From Armatimonadota bacterium (GTDB lineage Bacteria > Armatimonadota > Fimbriimonadia > Fimbriimonadales > Fimbriimonadaceae): DNA of 9,416 nt. The stretch covers positions 1 to 9,416 of the forward strand of contig JAFAFM010000028.1 in NCBI GenBank assembly GCA_023423495.1, read 5' to 3'. The notes beneath the pieces were generated by a model, which was not told where the DNA came from, made no database searches, and saw only the letters and a program-made list of their open reading frames with translations. A program made the translations under genes and the position numbers. Shown here piece after piece: positions 1-7,402 of the stretch; the first letter of the stretch is position 1, and each line of letters starts with the position of its first letter.

Positions 1-794
1 CCGTTAGGACTCCTGGCTCAATCCTGGTTGAGCAAAACGCCGATTTGAGCCGGGTGCTTGCTGCCGCCGGAGGAATGGCTTTTGGCACGGGCGACAGTCA
101 AGACGAATCGGTTGTCTTGATTCGTCGCGGCCCAAAGACGTTGGAGTTTCCGGCAAGAGACGTGGCCACTCTAAAGTCCATCCCGGTGGAACCAGGTGAC
201 GACATTTCGGTCGTGCTACCTGCCGCTACCCGCATCACGGTAGCCGGCGAAGTCACGAAGCCGGGCGAATACTTACTGAAAGGTGATTCAAGCATCCAGA
301 AGGCGCTGGCAATGTCCGGCGGACCAAACGCGCAAGGCAGTATTTCCTCCGTGCGGGTTATCCGTGGGCCGGAGATGTTTGTGATCGACGCCTCTAAGCC
401 CGAAACCAGATTCAGCTTGCAGCCCTACGACATGCTGATCGTGGAGCGAAACAAGGCAAACATATACGTACTAGGCGAAGTCACGAGGCCCGGCAGGCTT
501 CTTATGCAGGACAACCGCAAGTACCGGGTAACCGATGCGTTGGCGGAGGTCGGGGGGCTGAGCACGAAGGGCACCTTGCGCCGGGTCTACCTGGCGCGGC
601 CGGATGCTTACGGAAAGACCGTGATTCGGCAATTCAATCTCGACGAGTACCTCAAAGATGGTCGGCTGGAATCCAACCCTGAGCTGCAATCCGGCGACTG
701 CCTGCTCTTTGGTCAACCAAACGGGCTTAGCTTCAATGCTCTTCAGCAATTCTTGACATCGACAGTCCTCATCCACAACCTGAGCCGAAACTAA
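1..794 (+). CDS. SLBB-domain polysaccharide export protein (Wza-like), 3' part
   Basis: This is the C-terminal part of an outer-membrane polysaccharide export protein, the Wza/OPX-type channel for surface polysaccharide. The reading frame (codons from base 3) is open to the window edge, so the gene begins upstream. The internal TTG at 45 is not a credible start because it falls inside a domain. About 263 residues are visible. They contain three SLBB-type ligand-binding repeats: a partial one at the very start (V-x-x-PG, then LAAAGG), one around bases 230-365 (AGEVTKPGEY) and one around 460-600 (LGEVTRPGRL). The last two share an exact 13-base stretch (246-258 and 474-486), a trace of domain duplication. 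The polysaccharide export domain, signal peptide and lipobox Cys, if present, would lie upstream. The C-terminus may be a short helix, but no clear membrane segment is seen. The chain-length regulator follows after 2 bases. The family call is firm; the transported polymer is unknown. Confidence 0.88.
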   Translation, partial: VRTPGSILVEQNADLSRVLAAAGGMAFGTGDSQDESVVLIRRGPKTLEFPARDVATLKSIPVEPGDDISVVLPAATRITVAGEVTKPGEYLLKGDSSIQKALAMSGGPNAQGSISSVRVIRGPEMFVIDASKPETRFSLQPYDMLIVERNKANIYVLGEVTRPGRLLMQDNRKYRVTDALAEVGGLSTKGTLRRVYLARPDAYGKTVIRQFNLDEYLKDGRLESNPELQSGDCLLFGQPNGLSFNALQQFLTSTVLIHNLSRN

Positions 795-796
795 CC

Positions 797-2146
797 ATGG
801 AAAGTAACGACAATCCAAAACCCATCGTGACCCTCGCCTGGGAATACAAGTGGCTGGTAGGAGGCATCGCTTCGGCGGTGGTTCTAGCTGGTGTGACTTA
901 CACCATCGTCAGCGAGCCCATCTGGGAAGCGGAAGCCACCATCGTCTTTCCTTCCCGAGCTCCCAGCATTCTTGGAAATGCAGGAATGGCGGAAGCATCT
1001 GGACTGGCCGCAACTTTGAGCGGAGGCCCCACGCCGATCAAGGTCTATAAAGGATTCCTGGAGAGCCAACGGACCCTGGACTTGGTTGCGGAAGCAACCG
1101 GCATGATCCGGAAAGATGTTTTCCGGGCGCGATCGATTGTGGATCAGTCGATGGAAAGCAGCATCACGATTTCCGCCCAAGACAAAAATTCGGATTTGGC
1201 GCGCAAGATCGTGGCGGAACACCTCGCGGCCCTCGAGAAGATTAACGCCGAAGTGAGCGATCCGCTCTATGCGGACGACTCGAAGGTACTCGGTGGCAAG
1301 CTGAAGGAACAGCAAACCAAGGTATTGGCTTTGGAGAACGCGATGCTGAAGTTCCAGCAGCAGGCCGTTACCGCGCCCGGGGTTGCGCCGTCGGGTGCCA
1401 ACAAGGAGGCGCTGACTGCGGCTTCCCCGGCCAAGTGGCAACAGCTTCAACGCGACTTGGAAATCCAAATTCAAAAGGTGAATGCCGGTATCCGAGCGAT
1501 CCGAACCCAGATTCAACAAGTAACCGGGAAGGCGGCCATCATGCCGTCAAACTTGCCGCCGGTCAGACGGTGGCGCGACCGGCTTGTGGAACTTCAGTAC
1601 GAGCTGAAAATCAAAGAGCTCACATTCGGCCCGAGCTCGCCCGAAGTACTGCTGTTGAAGGGCTCAGTCGAGGAGACAAACAAGAGCCTGAAGAAGGAAC
1701 TTGCTGCGTATTCGGGAGCTATTTCGAGCGGAGCGCTCGACCCAACTGCGGATCCTGAATCTCTATCCGGGTTGGTTGCCGAGAGATTTGCACTTGAAGC
1801 TCAACTGGATGCAGTTAAACGTCTGGCGGCCCTCGCCCCAAGCGAATCCATGACCATGGCAAGGCTCACTCGAGAGCTGACCACGCAGACGGCAATTTTG
1901 CAGCAGCTCCAAGCTCAATACGAATTAGCTCGAATTCAAGAACTCCGAAACCCCAATCGCTGGCAAGTGCTCGATGAGCCGCGGGTCGCCGAGGAAGCGG
2001 TGAACAAGAGCCTTGCAAAGTCGGGCTTGATTGCCGGAATGCTCGGCTTGATCCTCGGAGTTCTTTCTGCCATGATCGCCGATTCCCGAAACAGTCGCAA
2101 GAATGTCCGCGCGGAAAGCCAAGTTCAACATAAGAAGGCAGCCTGA
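797..2146 (+). CDS. Wzz-like chain-length determinant / polysaccharide co-polymerase
   Basis: This is a 449-residue inner-membrane polysaccharide co-polymerase, which sets polymer length with the Wzy polymerase and links to the export channel. The layout is typical of the Wzz family: a short cytoplasmic N-terminus, a membrane helix at about residues 18-38, a long periplasmic region and a second helix at about 409-428. A proline-containing segment (DEPRVAEEAVNKS, about 393-405) sits just before the second helix, where the family carries its proline-rich motif. Residues about 160-305 and 325-380 are rich in charged residues, Gln and Leu and probably form coiled coils. After the second helix only about 20 mostly polar, basic residues remain. 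There is no Walker A or tyrosine-kinase domain, so any partner kinase must be encoded elsewhere. No Shine-Dalgarno sequence is visible before the ATG. The 2-base gap from the export gene suggests translational coupling. Confidence 0.87.
   Translation: MESNDNPKPIVTLAWEYKWLVGGIASAVVLAGVTYTIVSEPIWEAEATIVFPSRAPSILGNAGMAEASGLAATLSGGPTPIKVYKGFLESQRTLDLVAEATGMIRKDVFRARSIVDQSMESSITISAQDKNSDLARKIVAEHLAALEKINAEVSDPLYADDSKVLGGKLKEQQTKVLALENAMLKFQQQAVTAPGVAPSGANKEALTAASPAKWQQLQRDLEIQIQKVNAGIRAIRTQIQQVTGKAAIMPSNLPPVRRWRDRLVELQYELKIKELTFGPSSPEVLLLKGSVEETNKSLKKELAAYSGAISSGALDPTADPESLSGLVAERFALEAQLDAVKRLAALAPSESMTMARLTRELTTQTAILQQLQAQYELARIQELRNPNRWQVLDEPRVAEEAVNKSLAKSGLIAGMLGLILGVLSAMIADSRNSRKNVRAESQVQHKKAA
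2134..2138 (+). promoter_or_regulatory. Candidate ribosome binding site for the flippase gene
   Basis: The sequence GAAGG lies within the last codons of the co-polymerase gene, 9 bases upstream of an in-frame TTG at 2148. It supports that TTG as the flippase start over the ATG at 2103, which has no purine-rich motif at a useful distance. The match to the Shine-Dalgarno consensus is partial. Confidence 0.4.
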
Positions 2147-2147
2147 G

Positions 2148-3641
2148 TTGGGCAAAGTAAGCCGCAGAAAAGCAGCCCTTGGCACCTTTGCAGGTTCCGC
2201 CGGCAGCACGCTGATCGCGGCAATTCAGTCGGTTGTACTGCTTCCCCTGTACCTTCACGCGTTTGGCGTCGAGAAGTACGGACTCTGGCTGGCAACCGGC
2301 GAAGCACTCCTCTGGCTGGCGGCTTTCGATTGCGGAATCCCGACAGTGATGATCCAGAGAATTGGGAAAGCCCATTCCCAAGGTCGCTTGGACGACATCG
2401 GCAAGCTGTTCGGCACCGCCCTCGCCATGATCGGCACCCTCGCTGCGGTCGTAGCGCTTTCAGTTCTTGCCTTGGCTCCTACTATCGTTTCCTCTTTAAA
2501 TAACGGGCAGACAATGCCGGAGTTGGTGCTCGCAATTCGGATAGCCGGACTTGCCATGGCCCTCGTGCTGGTGGGATACGTATTTCAAGGTTTGGCTCGA
2601 GCACTCCAACACACTTGGAAGCTCAACGCCTGCTCGCTGGCGGGAACGGCCCTCGGGTTTTTAACTACCTACCTTCTCGTTGTTAAAGGATTCGGGGTGG
2701 CATCGATCGCTTGCGGGTTGGTGGTTCGCGCCAGCACGTTTGTAGTGGCCGGTCTGGCGCTCACTTGCTTCGCAAGGGAGTTTCGACCTGCCCGCGTTGG
2801 TTTCGCACTGTGTCCGGAAGCAAGAAAGGATTATCTGTCGGAGTCGCCACGACTGTTCTCTTCTGGCATTGCGTACGCCCTAATGAATAACAGCCATATC
2901 TTCTGGGCCAACTTGATTCTGGGTCCTGCGGCGGCAGTTTTGCTGGGAGTCACGCGGAAGCTTGCGGAGTTCTGCAAAGCCATACTCGACATGACCACCT
3001 ATGCCGCAGAAGGAGGCCTCTCACACCTCTTAGCATCCGAAAATCCGGCCAGAGTCCGAGCCATCGGAAAGGAACTTGAAGACCGGTTTCTGGCCATCGC
3101 CGGAATCGGCTTGACCGTTTATGTAGCAGTCAATACAGCCTTCGTGCCGCTTTGGACCAAGGGGCAATATCACCCCAATTTACTCTTAACCGTGGCGATC
3201 GCTTTTTGCGTCGCTTCGTCCGCCTGGAGTTATGCCGGCATTTCTCGACTCCGGGCATCCGGCGAATTTCGACTGGCAAGTCGCCTTCTGCTGATCGACT
3301 GCCTCAGCAGGATCGTTTTGATTTCATTCGGCGCTTGGTTTGGTGGCTTGGTAGCGCAAAGCCTACTTCCAGTTCTGCCCGCGGTCGTTTGCGGGAGCCT
3401 TGCCCGACTGAGCAGCGCCAAACTTACCCCTCTGCCCTCTTTTGCGAGCCATCGGCAACTTGCCTATACACTCGGCATGTTGGTGCTAGCGGTGGGTTGT
3501 GCTTCGCTTTTCCGCCCGGTCCGGTGGAGTGGAATCGCGGGCGTCGTTATTGCAGCGGGCACCGCCAGCGCTTCAATTGCATTCCTTTCAGCCAGGTCGG
3601 TACCAACCCCGAGCCAGAAAGAGGTGGCGAGGGCAGCATGA
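2148..3641 (+). CDS. Wzx-like oligosaccharide flippase
   Basis: This is a polytopic inner-membrane protein of the polysaccharide transporter (MOP/Wzx) superfamily. It would move undecaprenyl-linked repeat units across the cytoplasmic membrane. It has about 497 residues from the TTG at 2148, a normal length for Wzx. Many hydrophobic segments run through the whole protein, which fits the 12-14 helices of the family. The N-terminal region is characteristic: a first helix leading into LLPLYLHAFGVEKYGLWLA, then an acidic residue in the next helix (AFDCGI) and a basic loop (QRIGKAHSQGRLDDIG). TTG is chosen because it follows the co-polymerase stop by one base and has a GAAGG upstream. The alternative ATG at 2103 would add 15 basic residues and a 44-base overlap. 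The 3' end overlaps the polymerase gene by 4 bases. Membership of the family is clear; substrate specificity cannot be read. Confidence 0.85.
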   Translation: MGKVSRRKAALGTFAGSAGSTLIAAIQSVVLLPLYLHAFGVEKYGLWLATGEALLWLAAFDCGIPTVMIQRIGKAHSQGRLDDIGKLFGTALAMIGTLAAVVALSVLALAPTIVSSLNNGQTMPELVLAIRIAGLAMALVLVGYVFQGLARALQHTWKLNACSLAGTALGFLTTYLLVVKGFGVASIACGLVVRASTFVVAGLALTCFAREFRPARVGFALCPEARKDYLSESPRLFSSGIAYALMNNSHIFWANLILGPAAAVLLGVTRKLAEFCKAILDMTTYAAEGGLSHLLASENPARVRAIGKELEDRFLAIAGIGLTVYVAVNTAFVPLWTKGQYHPNLLLTVAIAFCVASSAWSYAGISRLRASGEFRLASRLLLIDCLSRIVLISFGAWFGGLVAQSLLPVLPAVVCGSLARLSSAKLTPLPSFASHRQLAYTLGMLVLAVGCASLFRPVRWSGIAGVVIAAGTASASIAFLSARSVPTPSQKEVARAA

Positions 3642-4966
3642 GTCTTGTTCTTCCCCTGCCCAAAACGACTGCCGCCACGTCGCATTCAGTTCTGCGGCGC
3701 TTCGCACCCCTGATCATCATCCAAGCTTTCCTCTGGGCGACGGTGGGATTATTTGCATTTGGGCCGTGGCAGTGGCCAATGCGAACTCCAGACAAGCTCT
3801 TTGGTTTCCTTACTGGATGCAACTTGGCAATCCTTGTCGGATATGCGATGTTTGCCCATGTCCGGCCGACTCAGTCCAAGTTCGCTGACGAGCCGGCGAA
3901 GCTGATAAAGCTCGCCATCTGGACCTCTATCTTGGTCATTCCCATCACGACCTATGCCCGCACAGGCAAGTTCGTTCCCGATGTAATTGGAAGCATCCTG
4001 AATCCTGGGCAGGCGTACATGGAAGCCCACAACTTTGCTGCCAACAACACCAATGCGGGCGCTTATATCCGAATACTATTGAGTCCGGTTTTGGTGATGG
4101 TCTTCCCGCTCGCCACTTTTTACTGGGGGCGGCTGCATAAAAGAGCGAAGGTGGGGGTTGTGGGGATCTCCTTCGCGACGGTTCTGCTGTCCGTTTGTAC
4201 GGGACAGCGGCGCGACATCGCTGACCTTCTCGCAACGCTTCCACTTCTGCTGGCAGCGAGCAACTTCGCCGGGGTTACCGTCCTTTCCAAGAGGGTCATT
4301 CGTCGACTCACTGTTGGAGTGCTGGTCTTTTTGGCCTGCTTCCTTGTGTACTTCAGCTACTCACACATAAGCAGAGTCGGAGCAGATACCGCCAGCTATG
4401 CTGCCAATCCTGCCACCCAGCAGCAGCCGGACCGAAACAACTGGCTTCTTCGCTTGGTGCCAGATTCCGCACAACCAGGTTTTCTCGCATTTACGGGATA
4501 TTTGACCACTGGCTACTACGGCCTCAGCCTCTGTTTGGATCGGGAGCATGAACCGATGTACGGTTTCGGCCACAGCATGTTTCTCACCCGAAACTTCTCC
4601 CGATTTAGCCACGACGATGGCTTCGAGCAACGGTCGCTTCCCTACATCATTTCGGAGAAGGACGGGTTCAAGTATCCGGTCTATTGGTGCACAGCCTATC
4701 CCTACTTCCTGAACGACTTGGGCCCAATCGGCACGATTGCTTTGATGTTTGTGTTCGGGGCGCTTCTCGCGGTGACTTGGTCCGATGTCCTTGGCGGGCG
4801 CAATCCGTACGCGGTGGTGATGTTTTGGATGCTCGCGATTCTAGCCTTTTACCTACCGGCCACGAATCGCATGCTGCAGGACGGCGAAGGTGTCTTCGCG
4901 TTTTATATTTGGCTCTTCGTGTATTTGCGAGCAAGGCGCCCCATGGCGCTTAAGGGGAACTTATGA
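3638..4966 (+). CDS. Wzy-like O-antigen/exopolysaccharide polymerase
   Basis: This is a 442-residue multi-spanning membrane protein, most likely the polymerase that joins flipped repeat units in the periplasm. Hydrophobic segments lie at about residues 22-42, 53-73, 91-106, 145-163, 172-187, 195-212, 223-240, 362-380 and 391-407, with another at 417-430. The largest hydrophilic loop is about residues 245-360. It contains motifs I associate with polymerases of this kind: YLTTGYYGLSL (288-298), YGFGHS (308-313) and TAYPYFLNDLGPIGT (352-366). An earlier RRD (191-193) follows a helix. The frame is open for another 486 bases upstream, but that part lies inside the flippase gene. The ATG at 3638 forms an ATGA overlap and has GGCGAGGG just upstream, so it is the sensible start. 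Wzy proteins are poorly conserved, so the call rests on topology, loop motifs and position beside wzx and wzz-like genes. A WaaL-type ligase is less likely. Confidence 0.78.
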   Translation: MSLVLPLPKTTAATSHSVLRRFAPLIIIQAFLWATVGLFAFGPWQWPMRTPDKLFGFLTGCNLAILVGYAMFAHVRPTQSKFADEPAKLIKLAIWTSILVIPITTYARTGKFVPDVIGSILNPGQAYMEAHNFAANNTNAGAYIRILLSPVLVMVFPLATFYWGRLHKRAKVGVVGISFATVLLSVCTGQRRDIADLLATLPLLLAASNFAGVTVLSKRVIRRLTVGVLVFLACFLVYFSYSHISRVGADTASYAANPATQQQPDRNNWLLRLVPDSAQPGFLAFTGYLTTGYYGLSLCLDREHEPMYGFGHSMFLTRNFSRFSHDDGFEQRSLPYIISEKDGFKYPVYWCTAYPYFLNDLGPIGTIALMFVFGALLAVTWSDVLGGRNPYAVVMFWMLAILAFYLPATNRMLQDGEGVFAFYIWLFVYLRARRPMALKGNL

Positions 4967-6174
4967 AAAGAGCATCGATCGCCTATTTTGGAGCGTTTGC
5001 TCCTGACCGGCCCGATTTTAAAACGCCGGCCTCGAGCACCGCTGGAAACCTGTTCCAACTGAACTTCCTGTCGGCTTTCCGGAGATCGGGCTTTCCCATG
5101 GCGGAGGTTTACAGCTACTTACCCATGCCATCCTTTCCGAAGCATCCACGGTTAATCTTCTGCGGGGCACGGGATCGACTGGCCGACGGCACCAACGTCC
5201 GTTTGCTGCCTTTCCTCAACTTGGGTCCAATCAAAATTCTGACCCTGGGATTAACGAGTTTCTTAAGTGCCATGTCGTGGGGGATCCGCAATCGAAAAGC
5301 GCCCCGTCGAATTCTGATTGCTTACAACTTGAACGCTCCCCCGGCTTGGCCCCTTTGGCTTGCATGTCGGCTCACGCGCTCCGAGTTTGTGCCCTTCATC
5401 GGTGACGTTTATGTTCCGGGCGAGGTCATTCCCAACACATTGCTGCGCAAATTGGAGTTCGAAACTCAGAAGCGGATTATTCCCAAAGTCGATGGTCTCC
5501 TAGTCGCAAACCGAGCCATCGTCGAGGACTTTGCCGGTGGTCGAGAAGCGCTGGTGATGGAAGGTGGAGTTCCTGAGAGCTTTGTCCGGAAGTTTGAAAG
5601 CAGGTTGGAAGCGAGCGAAAAGGAAACATTCCATGTGGTCTTCGCCGGACAGCTGAGCAAGCTTAATGGAATCGATATGCTCCTCAAGGCAATTCAGCTC
5701 ACGAACTCGCCCAGATTCCGATTTACCATTGCAGGGGGCGGTGCGGAAAAGGATGCCGTGAAGCACCTGGCCAGAATGGACTCCCGGGTGGTCTATGCCG
5801 GACTCCTGGCTCATCGAGATTTGTATGAGATCTACCGAACGGCGGACTTGGTTGTCAGCCTGCGGCGAACGGATAACGAAACCCACCGCTACGTGTTTCC
5901 ATCCAAGGTGATCGAATGTCTCGCCACGGGCGTTCCCCTTCTCACAACCTGTACGGGCCATGCCGAATCTGAGTTCGGTGACTTCACGATCCTGCTTCGA
6001 GAAGAGACGCCAAATGCCTTGGCCAAAGCGATCGAAGATGCTTCTCGATGGCCTGATTCCAAACTGAGGGATCTCGGACGTCGAGCTCAGCAATATGTGC
6101 TCGAAAATCGGACCTGGGAATCAAACATTCTCCGACTGGCGGATTACCTAGCGACCAAGGATCGCGCGGCATGA
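4963..6174 (+). CDS. Glycosyltransferase family 4 protein (first of two)
   Basis: This is a 403-residue GT-B fold glycosyltransferase, presumably cytoplasmic or membrane-associated. It would add one sugar from a nucleotide donor to the growing lipid-linked repeat unit. The C-terminal half is a recognisable Glycos_transf_1 domain: FAGQLSKLNGIDMLLKAI (227-244), IAGGG (256-260), VVYAGLL (276-282) and FPSKVIECLATGVPLL (312-327). E318 is the conserved second glutamate; the first position of the usual EX7E motif is Y310, a substitution seen in many GT4 enzymes. The N-terminal acceptor half is much less conserved. It contains a hydrophobic stretch at about 87-105 and APPAWPLWLACRL (125-137), which may touch the membrane. 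The start ATG overlaps the polymerase stop (ATGA) and has AAGGGGA at 4952-4958. Donor, acceptor and linkage cannot be read from the sequence. Confidence 0.85.
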   Translation: MKRASIAYFGAFAPDRPDFKTPASSTAGNLFQLNFLSAFRRSGFPMAEVYSYLPMPSFPKHPRLIFCGARDRLADGTNVRLLPFLNLGPIKILTLGLTSFLSAMSWGIRNRKAPRRILIAYNLNAPPAWPLWLACRLTRSEFVPFIGDVYVPGEVIPNTLLRKLEFETQKRIIPKVDGLLVANRAIVEDFAGGREALVMEGGVPESFVRKFESRLEASEKETFHVVFAGQLSKLNGIDMLLKAIQLTNSPRFRFTIAGGGAEKDAVKHLARMDSRVVYAGLLAHRDLYEIYRTADLVVSLRRTDNETHRYVFPSKVIECLATGVPLLTTCTGHAESEFGDFTILLREETPNALAKAIEDASRWPDSKLRDLGRRAQQYVLENRTWESNILRLADYLATKDRAA

Positions 6175-7319
6175 AGCCAAGGTTGCTGATCTTTGCGGAT
6201 TACTACTTGCCGGGTTTCCGTGCCGGAGGTCCGATAGCTTCCATCAGCCGAATCGTGGCGTCGAGGCGACACGATTACGACATATCGATCATCACCCGCG
6301 ACCGCGATCTGGGCGACACCAAGGCGTACGATTCAATCCAGCCGAGTGAATGGAATTCGCGCGAAGGCATTTCCGTCTTCTATGCACTAGAGGAGCAGAT
6401 CACCACTGATCGCATCCTCTCTGAAATTCGAAACGTCGACCCTGCGATCATATATTTAAACAGCTACTTTTCAAAGTTTTCCCGACTTGTACTGCGCCTT
6501 CGGCGCTATGGGAAACTGCCGGGGATCCGAATTCTTGTCGCACCAAGGGGCGAATTTTCGCCGGGTGCTCTTAGCCTCAAGTCAGCCAAGAAGAAATCCT
6601 ACTTGGCTTTTGCGAATTACACGGGACTCCACTGGGGCGTCTCATGGCACGCATCCGCAGAGATGGAGAAGCGCGACATTGTGCAGGTGATCGGAGAGTC
6701 GGCGGACGTCGTGGTAGAAGCTCCCCACGTGGAGATAGCAACGGCAGCCGATCTGGCCAATGTCGTGAAGCATCCAGGCTACGCCGACTTCGCTTGGCTC
6801 TCAAGGATTTCTCCCAAAAAGAACCTTTTAGGAGCCATCGAACTTTTGGGTCATTGCAATGGCAACGTCGCGTTGCACATTTACGGCCCAATCGAAGATG
6901 AGGCTTATTGGGGCAAATGCAGGGCGGCCATTGAAAAGCTACCGGGCAATGTTCGCGTAAGGCATCACGGAGCTATTGCGCCGACTGACGTTGCAAAAAC
7001 TTTAAGCGCGCACCACTTTTTCCTCTTTCCCACTTTTGGCGAGAACTTCGGCCATGTGATTGCTGAGGCGCTCTCGGCTGGATGTCCCGTTTTACTTAGC
7101 GACCAGACGCCCTGGGGAGATGTCACCTCTAATCAGGCAGGCTGGTCGATACGACTTGAGAGCCCCGATTGGATTTCGAAAATACAGAACTGTATCGATA
7201 TGCATGATCCGGACTACCAAGCGATGCGAGCGGCCGCACGCAATTATCTTGCCGCAATCAATGCAAATCGATCCGAGAATTCATCAGCCGACATCTTCAA
7301 TCGGCTTCTTGCCGCATAA
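6171..7319 (+). CDS. Glycosyltransferase family 4 protein (second of two)
   Basis: This is a 382-residue GT4 glycosyltransferase acting on the repeat unit. The N-terminal domain carries YYLPGFRAGGP (11-21), TRDRDLGDT (42-50), YLNSYFS (95-101) and APRGEFSPGAL (124-134). I recognise this motif set from a widespread subgroup found in capsule and exopolysaccharide loci. The donor half has SRISPKKN (211-218), a YGP (238-240) and PTFGENFGHVIAEALSAG (287-304). A complete EX7E pair, E291 and E299, is present. The ATG overlaps the previous stop (ATGA) and AAGGA lies at 6157-6161. It is the last gene of the assembly/transferase block, since the only non-coding gap follows. It is distinct from the preceding transferase and is not an obvious recent duplicate. 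Specificity is unknown. Confidence 0.87.
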   Translation: MKPRLLIFADYYLPGFRAGGPIASISRIVASRRHDYDISIITRDRDLGDTKAYDSIQPSEWNSREGISVFYALEEQITTDRILSEIRNVDPAIIYLNSYFSKFSRLVLRLRRYGKLPGIRILVAPRGEFSPGALSLKSAKKKSYLAFANYTGLHWGVSWHASAEMEKRDIVQVIGESADVVVEAPHVEIATAADLANVVKHPGYADFAWLSRISPKKNLLGAIELLGHCNGNVALHIYGPIEDEAYWGKCRAAIEKLPGNVRVRHHGAIAPTDVAKTLSAHHFFLFPTFGENFGHVIAEALSAGCPVLLSDQTPWGDVTSNQAGWSIRLESPDWISKIQNCIDMHDPDYQAMRAAARNYLAAINANRSENSSADIFNRLLAA

Positions 7320-7402
7320 GGCAAATTTTTTGACTCGATTCACCCTAATTTTTCGAGTACAGAATCCCATTATTTTTACTAGGAAATGGAGAACGTACTG
7401 GG
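7320..7402 (+). other. Only non-coding gap; possible internal promoter or regulatory region
   Basis: These 83 bases are visibly AT-richer than the flanking genes and separate the transferase block from the nucleotide-sugar genes. A TTGACT at 7330-7335 resembles a sigma-70 -35 box, but no good -10 box lies 16-19 bases downstream, so a promoter is only a possibility. T-runs occur at 7326-7331 and 7372-7376, but neither directly follows a GC-rich stem, so I do not call a terminator. A GGAG at 7388-7391 is the likely ribosome binding site for the next gene, with 11-base spacing. Confidence 0.4.
7333..7358. repeat. Short inverted repeat in the gap
   Basis: ACTCGA (7333-7338) and TCGAGT (7353-7358) are perfect complements around a 14-base loop. 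Two more pairs (bases 7331-7332 with 7360-7361) can form if A7359 bulges. The first arm overlaps the TTGACT -35-like hexamer. It could be an operator or a weak RNA hairpin. A 6-base match in 83 bases is also easily due to chance. Confidence 0.25.

Noticed and set aside
7..20. A 14-base exact repeat shared with 5800-5813 (GGACTCCTGGCTCA).
   Set aside because: Both copies are in coding sequence in unrelated proteins; one match of this length is not far from chance expectation in 9.4 kb.
45..47. TTG as the start of the export protein gene.
   Set aside because: The frame is open upstream to the window edge and the residues before it (VRTPGS...) belong to an SLBB repeat, so the gene is simply truncated by the window.
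884..1519. A 211-codon open frame on the minus strand.
   Set aside because: It lies entirely antisense to the co-polymerase gene, shows no recognisable domain and is a composition shadow of the GC-biased coding strand.
3152..3637. Open frame upstream of the polymerase start, which would give a 604-residue protein.
   Set aside because: It overlaps the flippase gene in another frame, reads as arginine/serine-rich sequence with no membrane or domain features, and a well-placed ATG with a ribosome binding site exists at 3638.
5500..6093. A 197-codon open frame on the minus strand.
   Set aside because: It is antisense to a clear GT4 glycosyltransferase and has no coherent protein features.
7326..7376. 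Possible rho-independent terminator after the second glycosyltransferase.
   Set aside because: The only stem is 6 bp with a 14-base loop, and the following T-run begins about 14 bases after it, so it does not fit a standard terminator.
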